64,000 nucleotides of DNA from NCBI GenBank assembly GCA_002951995.1, contig CP019797.1:1348501-1412500 (forward strand), read 5' to 3'. The notes under the pieces are model-generated. The model saw nothing but the letters and a program-made list of their open reading frames with translations. It was not told the DNA's origin and made no database searches. The stretch comes from Stenotrophomonas acidaminiphila (GTDB lineage Bacteria > Pseudomonadota > Gammaproteobacteria > Xanthomonadales > Xanthomonadaceae). The position numbers and the translations under genes are program-made. Shown here piece after piece: positions 19,732-27,755 of the stretch (its first letter is position 1; each line of letters opens with the position of its first letter).

Positions 19732-20654
19732 GCGCGCGCGGGCCGAACCCTGGCGGTTGGCGGCGCTGGCTGCCGGGCGTCCGCGCCGGCGTGATCGGCG
19801 TGCCCTACCTGTGGCTGCTGCTGTTCTTCGCGATCCCGTTCCTGATCGTGCTGAAGATCTCGTTCGCGAAGATGGCGGTGGCGATGCCGCCGTATACGTC
19901 CATCGTGGCGTACGTGGACAACGCCTTCACCGTCAACCTCAACCTGGGCAACTACACCCAGCTGTTCGCCGACAGCCAGTACGTGGTCGCCTACCTCAGC
20001 TCGATCCGGATCGCGGTCATCGCCACCGTGTTCACCCTGCTGATCGGCTACCCGATGGCCTACGTCATTTCGCGCCTGTCGCCGTCGGCGCGCAACATCG
20101 CGATGATGCTGGTGGTGCTACCGTCGTGGACCTCGTTCCTGATCCGCGTCTATGCCTGGATCGGCATCCTCGACAGCAACGGCCTGGTCAACCGCACGCT
20201 GCTGGGCATGGGTCTGATCGACCAGCCGCTGCAGATCCTGTACACGCCGCTGGCGGCCTATATCGGCATCGTCTACTGCTACCTGCCGTTCATGGTGCTG
20301 CCGCTGTACGCCAACCTGGTCAAGCTCGACCACCGCCTGCTGGAGGCGGCCTACGACCTTGGCGCCAGGCCATGGCAGGCGTTCATGCGCATCACCCTGC
20401 CACTGTCGCGCAGCGGCATCGTCGCCGGCTGCATGCTGGTGATGATCCCGGCGGTGGGCGAATTCGTCATCCCGGAAATGCTCGGCGGGCCGGACACGCT
20501 GATGATCGGCCGCGTGCTGTGGGGCGAATTCTTCAACAACCGCGACTGGCCGCTGGCCTCGGCGGTGGCGATCGTGATGCTGCTCCTGCTGCTGGTCCCG
20601 ATCCTCATCTTCAACCGCTCCCAGCAACGCACGCTGGAAGGGAAGTTGGCATGA
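19728..20654 (+). CDS. potH: Putrescine ABC transporter permease PotH
   Basis: A 308-residue inner-membrane permease with about six membrane segments, the first at residues 22-44. The ABC-permease EAA loop that contacts the ATPase is EAAYDLGARPWQAFMRITLP (about residues 206-225). Wording such as IPAVGEFVIPEMLGGPDT is typical of PotH/PotB. The ATG lies inside the end of potG (ATGA overlap) and the stop overlaps potI in the same way, so the three are translationally coupled. Confidence 0.93.
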   Translation: MSARGPNPGGWRRWLPGVRAGVIGVPYLWLLLFFAIPFLIVLKISFAKMAVAMPPYTSIVAYVDNAFTVNLNLGNYTQLFADSQYVVAYLSSIRIAVIATVFTLLIGYPMAYVISRLSPSARNIAMMLVVLPSWTSFLIRVYAWIGILDSNGLVNRTLLGMGLIDQPLQILYTPLAAYIGIVYCYLPFMVLPLYANLVKLDHRLLEAAYDLGARPWQAFMRITLPLSRSGIVAGCMLVMIPAVGEFVIPEMLGGPDTLMIGRVLWGEFFNNRDWPLASAVAIVMLLLLLVPILIFNRSQQRTLEGKLA

Positions 20655-21496
20655 GCGGCGTCCGTGGCCACCGCTGGCTGGGCTGGGGCGTGCTGCTGCT
20701 CGGCTTCGCCTTCCTGTACCTGCCGATCCTGCTGCTGATGCTGTACTCGTTCAACGCCTCGCGGCTGGCGACGGTGTGGGCGGGTTTTTCCACGCAGTGG
20801 TACGGCGAGCTGCTGCGCGACCGGCAGCTGCTGGACGCGGCCTGGGTCAGCGTCAAGGTCGCGTTCTGGACCGCGAGCGCGTCGATGGTGCTCGGCACCA
20901 TGGCGGCGATGGCGATGACCCGCTTCCGCCGCTTCCCCGGCAAGACCGTGTTCGGCGCGCTGGTGACCGCGCCGCTGGTGATGCCGGAGGTGATCATCGG
21001 CCTGTCGATCCTGCTGATGCTGGTGTCGATGGGCGGCCTGTTCGGGCTGCCGTCCAAGGGCGTGGTGGCGATCTGGATCGCGCACGTCACCTTCACCCTG
21101 TCGTTCGTGACCGTGGTGGTGTCCTCGCGCCTGCAGGAGCTGGACCGCTCGCTGGAGGAGGCGGCCATGGACCTGGGCGCCAACCGGCTCAAGGTGTTCT
21201 TCCTGATCACCCTGCCGATCATCGCCCCGGCGCTGCTGTCCGGCTGGCTGCTGGCCTTCACCCTGTCGCTGGACGACGTGGTGATCGCCAGCTTCGTCGC
21301 CGGGCCCAGCTCGACCACGCTGCCGATGAAGATCTTCGCCTCGGTGCGCATGGGCGTGAGCCCCAAGATCAACGCGCTGGCCACGCTGCTGGTGCTGGCG
21401 GTGTCGACCGTGGCGGTCCTCGGCTGGTGGATCTCCGCCCGCGCCGACCGACGGCGCCAGCGCGACATGCAGCTGGCGCTGCAGGACAACGGTTGA
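20651..21496 (+). CDS. potI: Putrescine ABC transporter permease PotI
   Basis: A 281-residue permease, the second membrane subunit of the putrescine importer. About six membrane segments; N-terminal FLYLPILLLMLYSFNASR and the EAA loop EEAAMDLGANRLKVFFLITLP (about residues 173-193) are typical of PotI/PotC. A basic tail (RADRRRQRD) follows the last segment. Start overlaps the potH stop. An inverted repeat (CGGGCAAGCC at 21515-21524 with its complement at 21567-21576) lies in the 156-bp gap before the dehydrogenase gene. Confidence 0.93.
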   Translation: MSGVRGHRWLGWGVLLLGFAFLYLPILLLMLYSFNASRLATVWAGFSTQWYGELLRDRQLLDAAWVSVKVAFWTASASMVLGTMAAMAMTRFRRFPGKTVFGALVTAPLVMPEVIIGLSILLMLVSMGGLFGLPSKGVVAIWIAHVTFTLSFVTVVVSSRLQELDRSLEEAAMDLGANRLKVFFLITLPIIAPALLSGWLLAFTLSLDDVVIASFVAGPSSTTLPMKIFASVRMGVSPKINALATLLVLAVSTVAVLGWWISARADRRRQRDMQLALQDNG

Positions 21497-21652
21497 GCGG
21501 CCTCGACGGCCACGCGGGCAAGCCCCGCATCCGTGGTGCCTGCGGCGACCCTGCGCCGTAAGCGCCGGCTTGCCCGGCACCAAACCCGTCAACGCGAACG
21601 CAACGTCACCGGCGCTATCCTGCGGGCCTTCGTTGGATGCAGGTGCAGCGCA

Positions 21653-23020
21653 ATGACTTCGTACCAGACCCTCAACCCCTTCGACGGCCGCGTCCTGCGC
21701 ACGGTCGAGCTGATGAGCGCCGTCGCCGTCGAGCAGCGGCTGGCCGCCGCGCAGGCGGCGTTCCCGGCGTGGTCGGGCCTGCCGCTGGCGCAGCGCGGCG
21801 CGCTGCTGCGCCAGGTGGCCGCGGCGCTGCGCGCGCGCCGCGACGAGATCCAGCACGCGATGACCCGGGAAATGGGCAAGCTGCGCGGCGAGGCGCTGGC
21901 CGAGATCGAGAAGAGCGCGGCGGCCTGCGAGTACTACGCCGACCACGCCGCCGCTTACCTCAGCCCGCAGCCGATCGCGACCGAGGCGCAGCGCAGTTAC
22001 GTGGTGTACCCGCCGATCGGCTGCGTGCTGGCGGTGATGCCATGGAATTTCCCGATATGGCAGGTGTTCCGCTTCCTGGCGCCGTCGCTGATGGCCGGCA
22101 ACGTGGCGCTGCTCAAGCACGCCAGCAACGTGCCCGGCTGCGCCGACCTGATCGCCGCGGTGCTGGCCGATGCCGGCATGCCGGCCGGGGTGTTCGGCGT
22201 GCTGCACATCGACAACGAGCAGGCGGCCGCCGTGCTGCGCGATGGCCGGGTCAAGGCGGTCACCCTGACCGGCAGCGAGCGTGCCGGGCGCTCGATCGCC
22301 GCCAACGCCGGCGACCAGTTGAAGAAGTGCGTGATGGAGCTGGGTGGCAGCGACGCCTTCGTGGTGCTGGACGATGCCGACCTCGACGCCGCCGTCGCCG
22401 CGGCGGTGAAGTCGCGCTTCGACAATGCCGGGCAGACCTGCATCGCCGCCAAGCGCTTCGTGCTGGTGGATGCCATCGCCGACCGCTTCGTGCAGCGCTT
22501 CGTCGAGGCGGCGAAGGCACGGGTGTACGGCGACCCGCAGGACGAGGCCACCACGCTGGCGCCGCTGGCGCGCGCCGACCTGCGCGACGGCCTGCACCGG
22601 CAGGTGCGCCAGAGCATCGACCAGGGCGCCCGGGCGTTGCTGGGCTGCGAGCCGCTGGCCGGCACCCATGCCGGCTACCCGGCGTCGATCCTCGACCACG
22701 TCGCGCCGGGCATGCCGGCCTACGAGGAGGAGTTGTTCGGCCCGGTGGCGGCGATCCTGCGGGTCAAGGACGAAGCCGAGGCGGTGCGGGTGGCCAACGA
22801 CACCGCGTTCGGCCTCGGCGGCAGCGTGTGGAGCGGCGATGCCGCCCGCGGCGAGCGGGTCGCCGCGCAGCTGCAGTGCGGCGCGGCGTTCGTCAATGCC
22901 GTGGTCAGGAGCGACGCGCGGCTGCCGTTCGGCGGCACCAAGCGCTCGGGTTTCGGCCGCGAACTGGCCGAGCACGGCATCCGCGAGTTCACCAACATCA
23001 AGACCGTCTACGTGGCGTAG
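21653..23020 (+). CDS. sad: NAD(P)-dependent succinate semialdehyde dehydrogenase, Sad/YneI type
   Basis: A 455-residue aldehyde dehydrogenase that would oxidise succinate semialdehyde to succinate, closing putrescine and GABA breakdown. Motifs: MPWNFPIWQVFRFLAPSLMAGN (about residues 126-147), LLKHASNVPGCA, catalytic Glu in MELGGSD, catalytic Cys in NAGQTCIAAKRF (about residue 263) and EELFGPVAAI. The Trp-Gln-Val wording and the LLKHASN segment match E. coli Sad (YneI) rather than GabD. Start at 21653 gives MTSYQTLNPFDG, the usual N-terminus. A 9-bp hairpin with a TT loop (23021-23040) follows the stop immediately. Confidence 0.9.
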   Translation: MTSYQTLNPFDGRVLRTVELMSAVAVEQRLAAAQAAFPAWSGLPLAQRGALLRQVAAALRARRDEIQHAMTREMGKLRGEALAEIEKSAAACEYYADHAAAYLSPQPIATEAQRSYVVYPPIGCVLAVMPWNFPIWQVFRFLAPSLMAGNVALLKHASNVPGCADLIAAVLADAGMPAGVFGVLHIDNEQAAAVLRDGRVKAVTLTGSERAGRSIAANAGDQLKKCVMELGGSDAFVVLDDADLDAAVAAAVKSRFDNAGQTCIAAKRFVLVDAIADRFVQRFVEAAKARVYGDPQDEATTLAPLARADLRDGLHRQVRQSIDQGARALLGCEPLAGTHAGYPASILDHVAPGMPAYEEELFGPVAAILRVKDEAEAVRVANDTAFGLGGSVWSGDAARGERVAAQLQCGAAFVNAVVRSDARLPFGGTKRSGFGRELAEHGIREFTNIKTVYVA

Positions 23021-23040
23021 GTACGGGGCTTGCCCCGTAC
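23021..23040 (+). terminator. Hairpin immediately after the dehydrogenase stop codon
   Basis: GTACGGGGC, loop TT, GCCCCGTAC: a perfect 9-bp stem abutting the stop codon. There is no T-tract, so it may act as a transcript-end stabiliser rather than a full intrinsic terminator. A second palindrome just downstream (GCGGGGCTAGCCCCGC when the IS is removed) would have formed another hairpin in this convergent intergenic region before the insertion. Confidence 0.5.
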
Positions 23041-23076
23041 AGGGGTCTTCCCGGTGAAGCCGCATGCGGGGCTAGC

Positions 23077-24098
23077 TGTGATCTCTCAGTAGGTTGTTCA
23101 TCCGGGGCATCGCTGGAAGATGGGGGTTACGACACCAACCCAGCCCCCAGGAGCCCCGGATGAACCTGCATAAACATGCCCGTTTGACGCCTCGCGGTCG
23201 AGCCCTGCTTGTGGACCGCATCCTCGTGCAGGGCCTGCGCATCGCGGAGGCCGCCCATGCAGCTGGCGTGAGCGTGCGCACGGCCTACAAGTGGCTGAAG
23301 CGGTACCGGGAAGAGGGTCCTGCTGGCTTGGCCGACCGCAGCTCCCGGCCGCATGCCTGCCCCATGCCACACCGTCAACCATCGCAGCGCAGATGCTGGA
23401 ACTGCGACGCTCACGCCAGACCTATCGCCAGATCGCCCAGCGGCTGTCCGTGGCGCCAAGCACCATCGCCCGGTTGCTGCGCCGTGCCGGACTGCACCGC
23501 TTGGCCGAACTGGAGCCGGCGCTGCCGGAGAACCGCTATGAACACGCCCGGCCCGGCCAACTGCTGCATCTGGACATCAAGAAGCTGGGGCGGATCGGTT
23601 CCCCGGGCCACCGTGTGACCGGTGACCGCTCGCATCGACACAGGGGCATTGGCTGGGAATACGTCCATCTGGCCATCGACGATCACTCGCGCGTGGCCTT
23701 CGCCTCCATCGAGCCGGACGAGCGCGAGACCAGCGCCTGCAAGGCCCTTATCCGCACGGTGCGCTACTACCGCAGCCTGGGCGTGTGCTTCGAGCGGGTG
23801 TTGACCGACAACGGCACCTGCTACAGGTCGCGCCGTTTCCAGCGCCTGCTCCGTCGCCTTGGCATGCGCCACCTGCGCACGCGTCCCTACACCCCGCGCA
23901 CCAACGGCAAGGCCGAACGCCTGGTCCAGACCAGCCTGCGCGAGTGGGCCTATGCCCGCGCCTATGACAACTCCGGGCAGCGGGCTGGCGCCCTCCATGA
24001 CTGGCTGCATCACTACAACTGGCACCGCCCTCATGCAAGCCTCGGCTACAAACCACCCATCTCCCGCATACCCCTGAACAACGTGCTGGGTTTACACA
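23077..24098 (+). mobile_element. IS481-family insertion sequence, complete copy (1022 bp)
   Basis: Both ends start TGTG when read inwards. The left inverted repeat (23077-23107) and the right one (24071-24098) share TGTG, CAG, the block GTTGTTCA and GGGG. The left terminus closely resembles that of Bordetella IS481 (TGTGA...GGTTGT). Length is normal for the family. It carries one transposase gene with an apparent -1 shift. It is bounded by a GCTAGC duplication and lies about 22.8 kb from the inverted copy at 1-281. Confidence 0.93.
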
Positions 24099-24103
24099 GC
24101 TAG
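23160..24103 (+). pseudogene. IS481-family transposase, apparent -1 frameshift; stop codon lies in the target duplication
   Basis: The first frame (ATG 23160, preceded by GGAG) encodes the helix-turn-helix; the second (to 24103) encodes the rest, including the RNase H-like core with HLDIKK, LTDNG and the NGKAERL glutamate (DDE triad). They join at CCCC (23360-23363): re-reading one C, or one missing C, gives DRSSRPHACP-HATPSTIAAQ, the family pattern, and a protein of 314 residues. The element ends at 24098, so the TAG stop (24101-24103) is supplied by the duplicated GCTAGC, not by the element. Whether the shift is programmed, real decay or a lost C in the assembly is open. Confidence 0.82.
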
Positions 24104-24118
24104 CCCCGCGTCTACGGT

Positions 24119-25423
24119 TCAGCCGAACGGCTGGTCGATCGACGGGCTCTGCGGGGTCAGCAGTTCGGCGCCGTCGGCGGTGATGTGCAGGATGTCCTCC
24201 AGGCGCACGCCGAACCTGCCGGGCAGGTAGATGCCGGGTTCGTTGCTGAAGGTCATGCCGGGTTCGAGCAGGCGGGTGTTGCCGCGGACCAGGTAATCCC
24301 ACTCGTGCATGTCCATGCCGATGCCGTGGCCGAGGCGGTGGCTGAAGTAGGTGTAGTCCGGGCCGTAGCCGGCATCGACGATGCGCCTGCGCGCGGCCGC
24401 GTCCAGCGCTTCCATCGCCACCCCGGGGCGCGCTGCCCGCAGCGCGCTGGTCTGCGCCTTGAGCACCACGTCGAACACGCGGCGGACGTCATCGCCGGCC
24501 TTGCCCAGCACCACGGTGCGGGTGATGTCGCTGGTGTAGCCGTCGGCCCGGCAGCCGCCGTCGAAGATGACCGGCGTGCCCTCGGTCAGCCGCTGCGGTG
24601 CATCCGAGCCGTGCGGCGAGGCGGCGGCGGGGCCGATGTTGACGTCGGCGCTGCCGCGCAGGCCGGTGCGCGCATACGCCAGGCTCACCAGCGCGGCGAT
24701 GTCGTCCTCGGTCATGCCCGGCGCCAGCGCCTTCCACACCGCTTCGTACACCGCCAGGGTGGTCTGGTTGGCCAGCCGCATCAGCGCCAGTTCGGCCGCG
24801 CTCTTGATGCGCCGGCAGCCGGCGGTAACCGGCCAGGCATCGACGAACGTGGCGTGGGGCAGGGCGTTCATGATCCCGCGGCTGCGGAAGAACGGCACCG
24901 TTTCCTCGATGCCGACCGTGCCGCTGGCGGCGCCGAAGCCGCGCAGCACCTGCGCGACCAGCGCGTAGGGGTCCTCGTCTTCCTGCCAGCCGCGTACGTC
25001 GCTGCCGAGTTTGATCTGCTCCAGCGTGCGGCTGCGCTCGAACGCCGGGGTCACATAGACCGGCTCGCCGGTGCGCGGCAGGATCACCCCGGTCAGGCGC
25101 TCGCTGTTCCACCAGTGCATGCCGGTGAAATAGGCCAGCGAAGTGCCGGCGCCGATGAACACCGCGTCGATCCGCTGCTGGTCCATCAGCGCCTGCGCGC
25201 GTGCCAGGCGCTGCACGCGCTCGTCGACGCTGATCGGTACCACCCGCTGCGCCACCGGCTGCAGCGCGCGGATCGACGCGGGCAGCGTCGGCGCATCGCC
25301 CTGGCCATCGGCGGCCAGCGCGCCGCCGGACTGGCCCAGCAGTGGCAGGGCCACCGCGCCGGCAGCCACCGAGCCGCGCAGGAAACGCCGGCGGCGGTGG
25401 TCGGAAAGGGTGTCGTCGCGCAT
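24119..25423 (-). CDS. M24 family metallopeptidase (Xaa-Pro type), Tat-exported
   Basis: 434 residues. The N-terminus has a twin-arginine signal (RRRRFLRG followed by a hydrophobic AAGAVALPLL stretch), so it is probably folded in the cytoplasm and exported. The C-terminal pita-bread domain has the five metal ligands: two Asp in FDGGCRADGYTSDITRT, His in HRLGHGIGMDMHE, Glu in NEPGIYLPG and Glu in VRLEDIL. The N-terminal creatinase-like domain (about residues 60-200) is present. Likely an Xaa-Pro dipeptidase or aminopeptidase; exact substrate unknown. The stop lies 14 bp from the IS target duplication; the gene is intact. Confidence 0.9.
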   Translation of the reverse strand: MRDDTLSDHRRRRFLRGSVAAGAVALPLLGQSGGALAADGQGDAPTLPASIRALQPVAQRVVPISVDERVQRLARAQALMDQQRIDAVFIGAGTSLAYFTGMHWWNSERLTGVILPRTGEPVYVTPAFERSRTLEQIKLGSDVRGWQEDEDPYALVAQVLRGFGAASGTVGIEETVPFFRSRGIMNALPHATFVDAWPVTAGCRRIKSAAELALMRLANQTTLAVYEAVWKALAPGMTEDDIAALVSLAYARTGLRGSADVNIGPAAASPHGSDAPQRLTEGTPVIFDGGCRADGYTSDITRTVVLGKAGDDVRRVFDVVLKAQTSALRAARPGVAMEALDAAARRRIVDAGYGPDYTYFSHRLGHGIGMDMHEWDYLVRGNTRLLEPGMTFSNEPGIYLPGRFGVRLEDILHITADGAELLTPQSPSIDQPFG

Positions 25424-25475
25424 GCTGTTCCCCGCAGGGCAATGAAGGATGGGAAGGGCCGCGGGCGGCCCGGGC

Positions 25476-26495
25476 CTACAGCCAGCCCGAGCGCTTGAAC
25501 AGCCGGTACAGCACCGCGCAGACGGCGCCGACCAGCAGCACCAGCAGCGGGTAGGCGAAGCGTCCGGCCAGCTCCGGCATGTGGGTGAAGTTCATGCCGT
25601 ACCAGCTGGTGATCAGGGTCGGCGCGGCCAGCAGTGCCGCCCACGCGCCGAGCCGCTTGACGGTCTCGCCCTGCGCCAGGGTGACCAGCGACAGGTTCAC
25701 GCTCAGCGCGGTGCCGAGCATCTCGCGCAGGGTGTCGATGGCGTCGTTGACCCGCGCGGCATGGTCCTGCACGTCGCGCAGGTACAGCCGTGCCTCGTCG
25801 TTGAGCAGCTGCGCCGGATTGCGCTGCAGCTGCGACAGCGCGTCCTGCAGCGGGGTGACCGCCAGCCGCATCTTGTTGAGTTCGCGCTTGAGGTCGTACA
25901 GGCGGATGACGGTGCGGCGCCGGTAGTTCTCGGCGAAGATGTCCTTCTCCAGCGAATCCAGCGTATCGCCGAAGCTGTCGGTGATCGGCAGGTAGTTGTC
26001 CACCACCGCGTCGAGCACCGCATACAGGCAGAACGACGGCCCCCGGGCCACCAGGTCGTGCTCGCGCTCCAGCCGCGCGCGTACCGGCGCGTACGACAGC
26101 GAGGCGCCATGGCGCACGGTCACCAGGTAGCGCGGGCCGAGGAAGGCATGGGTCTCGCCATAGCGGATGCGCTCCTCGACCACCTGCGCGGTGTGCACCA
26201 CCACGAACAGCGAGTCGCCGTAGGTCTCCACCTTGGGCCGCTGGTGCGCCTTGCGCGTGTCCTCGATGGCCAGGTCGTGCAGCCCGAACTCGGCCTGCAC
26301 CTTGTCCAGCACCGCGTCGTCGGGTTCGTACAGGCCGACCCAGACGAAGCCGCGGCTGCTGGCTTCGAGCACGTCGCTGATCGAATCCAGCGCCAGGTTG
26401 CGCAGCGTGCCGTCCTCGCCGTACCAGGTGCAGTTGATGACGCAGGGCGGGTTGGCCGCCGCCATGGGGGAAATACCGAGGTCCATGGGCTGCAT
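25476..26495 (-). CDS. corA: CorA-family magnesium/cobalt transporter
   Basis: 339 residues: a long cytoplasmic N-terminal domain, a stalk helix and two C-terminal membrane segments (about residues 280-299 and 312-331). The signature loop between them is YGMNF, the GMN motif of divalent-cation CorA channels. The start at 26495 (MQPMDLG) is preceded by no better homologous start; a shorter start at MAAANPP is possible. It lies 6 bp from the DUF4105 gene on the same strand, so it is probably in the corC-DUF4105-corA run. CorA and CorC are both linked to magnesium handling. Confidence 0.9.
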   Translation of the reverse strand: MQPMDLGISPMAAANPPCVINCTWYGEDGTLRNLALDSISDVLEASSRGFVWVGLYEPDDAVLDKVQAEFGLHDLAIEDTRKAHQRPKVETYGDSLFVVVHTAQVVEERIRYGETHAFLGPRYLVTVRHGASLSYAPVRARLEREHDLVARGPSFCLYAVLDAVVDNYLPITDSFGDTLDSLEKDIFAENYRRRTVIRLYDLKRELNKMRLAVTPLQDALSQLQRNPAQLLNDEARLYLRDVQDHAARVNDAIDTLREMLGTALSVNLSLVTLAQGETVKRLGAWAALLAAPTLITSWYGMNFTHMPELAGRFAYPLLVLLVGAVCAVLYRLFKRSGWL

Positions 26496-26501
26496 CGTGC
26501 C

Positions 26502-27755
26502 TCAGCCCGGCACAGGCGCCAAGCCGCGCCGGCCCAGCACCAGGGCCAGCGCCAGGTGGACCGGCAGCAGCAGCACGATCCACTGCATGTTGAACTGGGC
26601 CTGCAGCGACAGCCAATGCAGCGGCAGCGACAGCGCGGCGATGCCGGCCAGCGTCCACAGCAGCGCGCCGAACGCGCGGCCCGGCAGGCGCCCGCGCAGC
26701 AGTTGCCAGGCGCCCGGCAGCAGGGCCAGCGCCAGCGGATTGAGCAGCAGCAGGTTGCGGTTGCCCCAGGCGGCGCGGTGTTCGCTGGCGCCCCACAGGT
26801 AGGCCAGCAGTACCCCGGCCACGCCGCAGAACAGCCAGAACGGCAGCGCGACGCCGCCGAGCACGCGCCGGTGGCCGCGCGCGGCGAAGATCCCGCCGGC
26901 CAGGACCAGCCCGGTCAGCAGCCACGGCCACCAGGCGCGGTCATGCTCGCCCGGTTCGGGCGCCAGCCGTTGCGGCAGCAGTTCCTGTTCGGCCTGCACC
27001 AGCGGGCGTCCCTGGCTGTTGCGGGCCTCGCGCAGGCCGTCGGCCAGGCGCATCGGCACGAACGCCTCCTGCCAGCGCGACAGTGGCTGGTCGGCCCATG
27101 GGCCCAGGCCCAGGTCGAAGCCCAGCCACATCCACGGCGACGGCGAGGCCAGCCGCACCGCTTCGCTGCGGTAGGTGTTGCCGCGCGAACGCCCGGCCAG
27201 CTGCGACCGCAGGCCGCCGCCCATGGCGCGGTCGAGCGCGTCGCGCACCATCGTCGAGCAGTTGGCGGTGAAGTAGTCGTAGCGGTAGCGCGCGTTCTCC
27301 GGGCGGGAGCGCTCGGCCAGGTCGTCGGCCAGCGCCCGCGCCTGCTGCGGTGGCAGGTCCAGCCACTGGATGGAGGCGCCGCGCCCGGCGTCGCGGTACT
27401 GCGCCAGGTCCTCGTCCAGCGGCAGCGCGACCAGGTAGTACATCATCCGCCCGCGCACGAAGTTGCCGATGAAGTCCGGCTCGGACGGGTCGAAGAAGCC
27501 GAAATTGTAGGAAATGGCCGGGCCGCCGCCGGGCTCGGCGACCACCAGCGCGTCGTGGCCGAAGCGCTCGAAGAACACCTCGCCCGGCTGCATCGTCACC
27601 ACGCCGATGCGCGGCGCGCTGCCCGTGGCATCGGCGGCGGGCGCGGCTGCGGCCGATGCCACGCCGGCCACCAGCAACCACAGCAGTGCGCACGCCAGCA
27701 GGCGCGTGAGCGGCAGGGCGGGACGCGGCCGCCGGAAAAGACCCGCGGCGATCAA
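26502..27755 (-). CDS. DUF4105 (Lnb N-terminal-like periplasmic) membrane protein
   Basis: 417 residues. A signal peptide or first membrane segment (about residues 17-37) precedes a periplasmic DUF4105 domain containing ERFGHDALVV, SYNFGFFD and the conserved YFTANCST segment with a likely catalytic Cys. At least four membrane segments follow (about residues 275-405). The NlpC/P60-like Cys suggests an acyltransferase or peptidase-type reaction; function is not established. The start is TTG overlapping the corC stop (TTGA), in the position where lnt follows corC in many other bacteria. Confidence 0.8.
   Translation of the reverse strand: MIAAGLFRRPRPALPLTRLLACALLWLLVAGVASAAAAPAADATGSAPRIGVVTMQPGEVFFERFGHDALVVAEPGGGPAISYNFGFFDPSEPDFIGNFVRGRMMYYLVALPLDEDLAQYRDAGRGASIQWLDLPPQQARALADDLAERSRPENARYRYDYFTANCSTMVRDALDRAMGGGLRSQLAGRSRGNTYRSEAVRLASPSPWMWLGFDLGLGPWADQPLSRWQEAFVPMRLADGLREARNSQGRPLVQAEQELLPQRLAPEPGEHDRAWWPWLLTGLVLAGGIFAARGHRRVLGGVALPFWLFCGVAGVLLAYLWGASEHRAAWGNRNLLLLNPLALALLPGAWQLLRGRLPGRAFGALLWTLAGIAALSLPLHWLSLQAQFNMQWIVLLLPVHLALALVLGRRGLAPVPG

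Larger units (their letters stand above)
23071..24104. repeat. 6-bp target-site duplication GCTAGC flanking the complete IS copy
   Basis: GCTAGC occurs at 23071-23076 directly before the element and again at 24099-24104 directly after it. This fits the 6-bp NCTAGN duplication known for IS481. Removing the element and one copy rebuilds the perfect palindrome GCGGGGCTAGCCCCGC, so the element landed at the exact centre of a hairpin-forming sequence between two convergent genes. Confidence 0.9.

Noticed and set aside
1..24104. Composite transposon bounded by the two IS481-type copies
   Set aside because: The complete copy has its own 6-bp target duplication and the segment between carries core genes such as dapA; two independent insertions explain this better.
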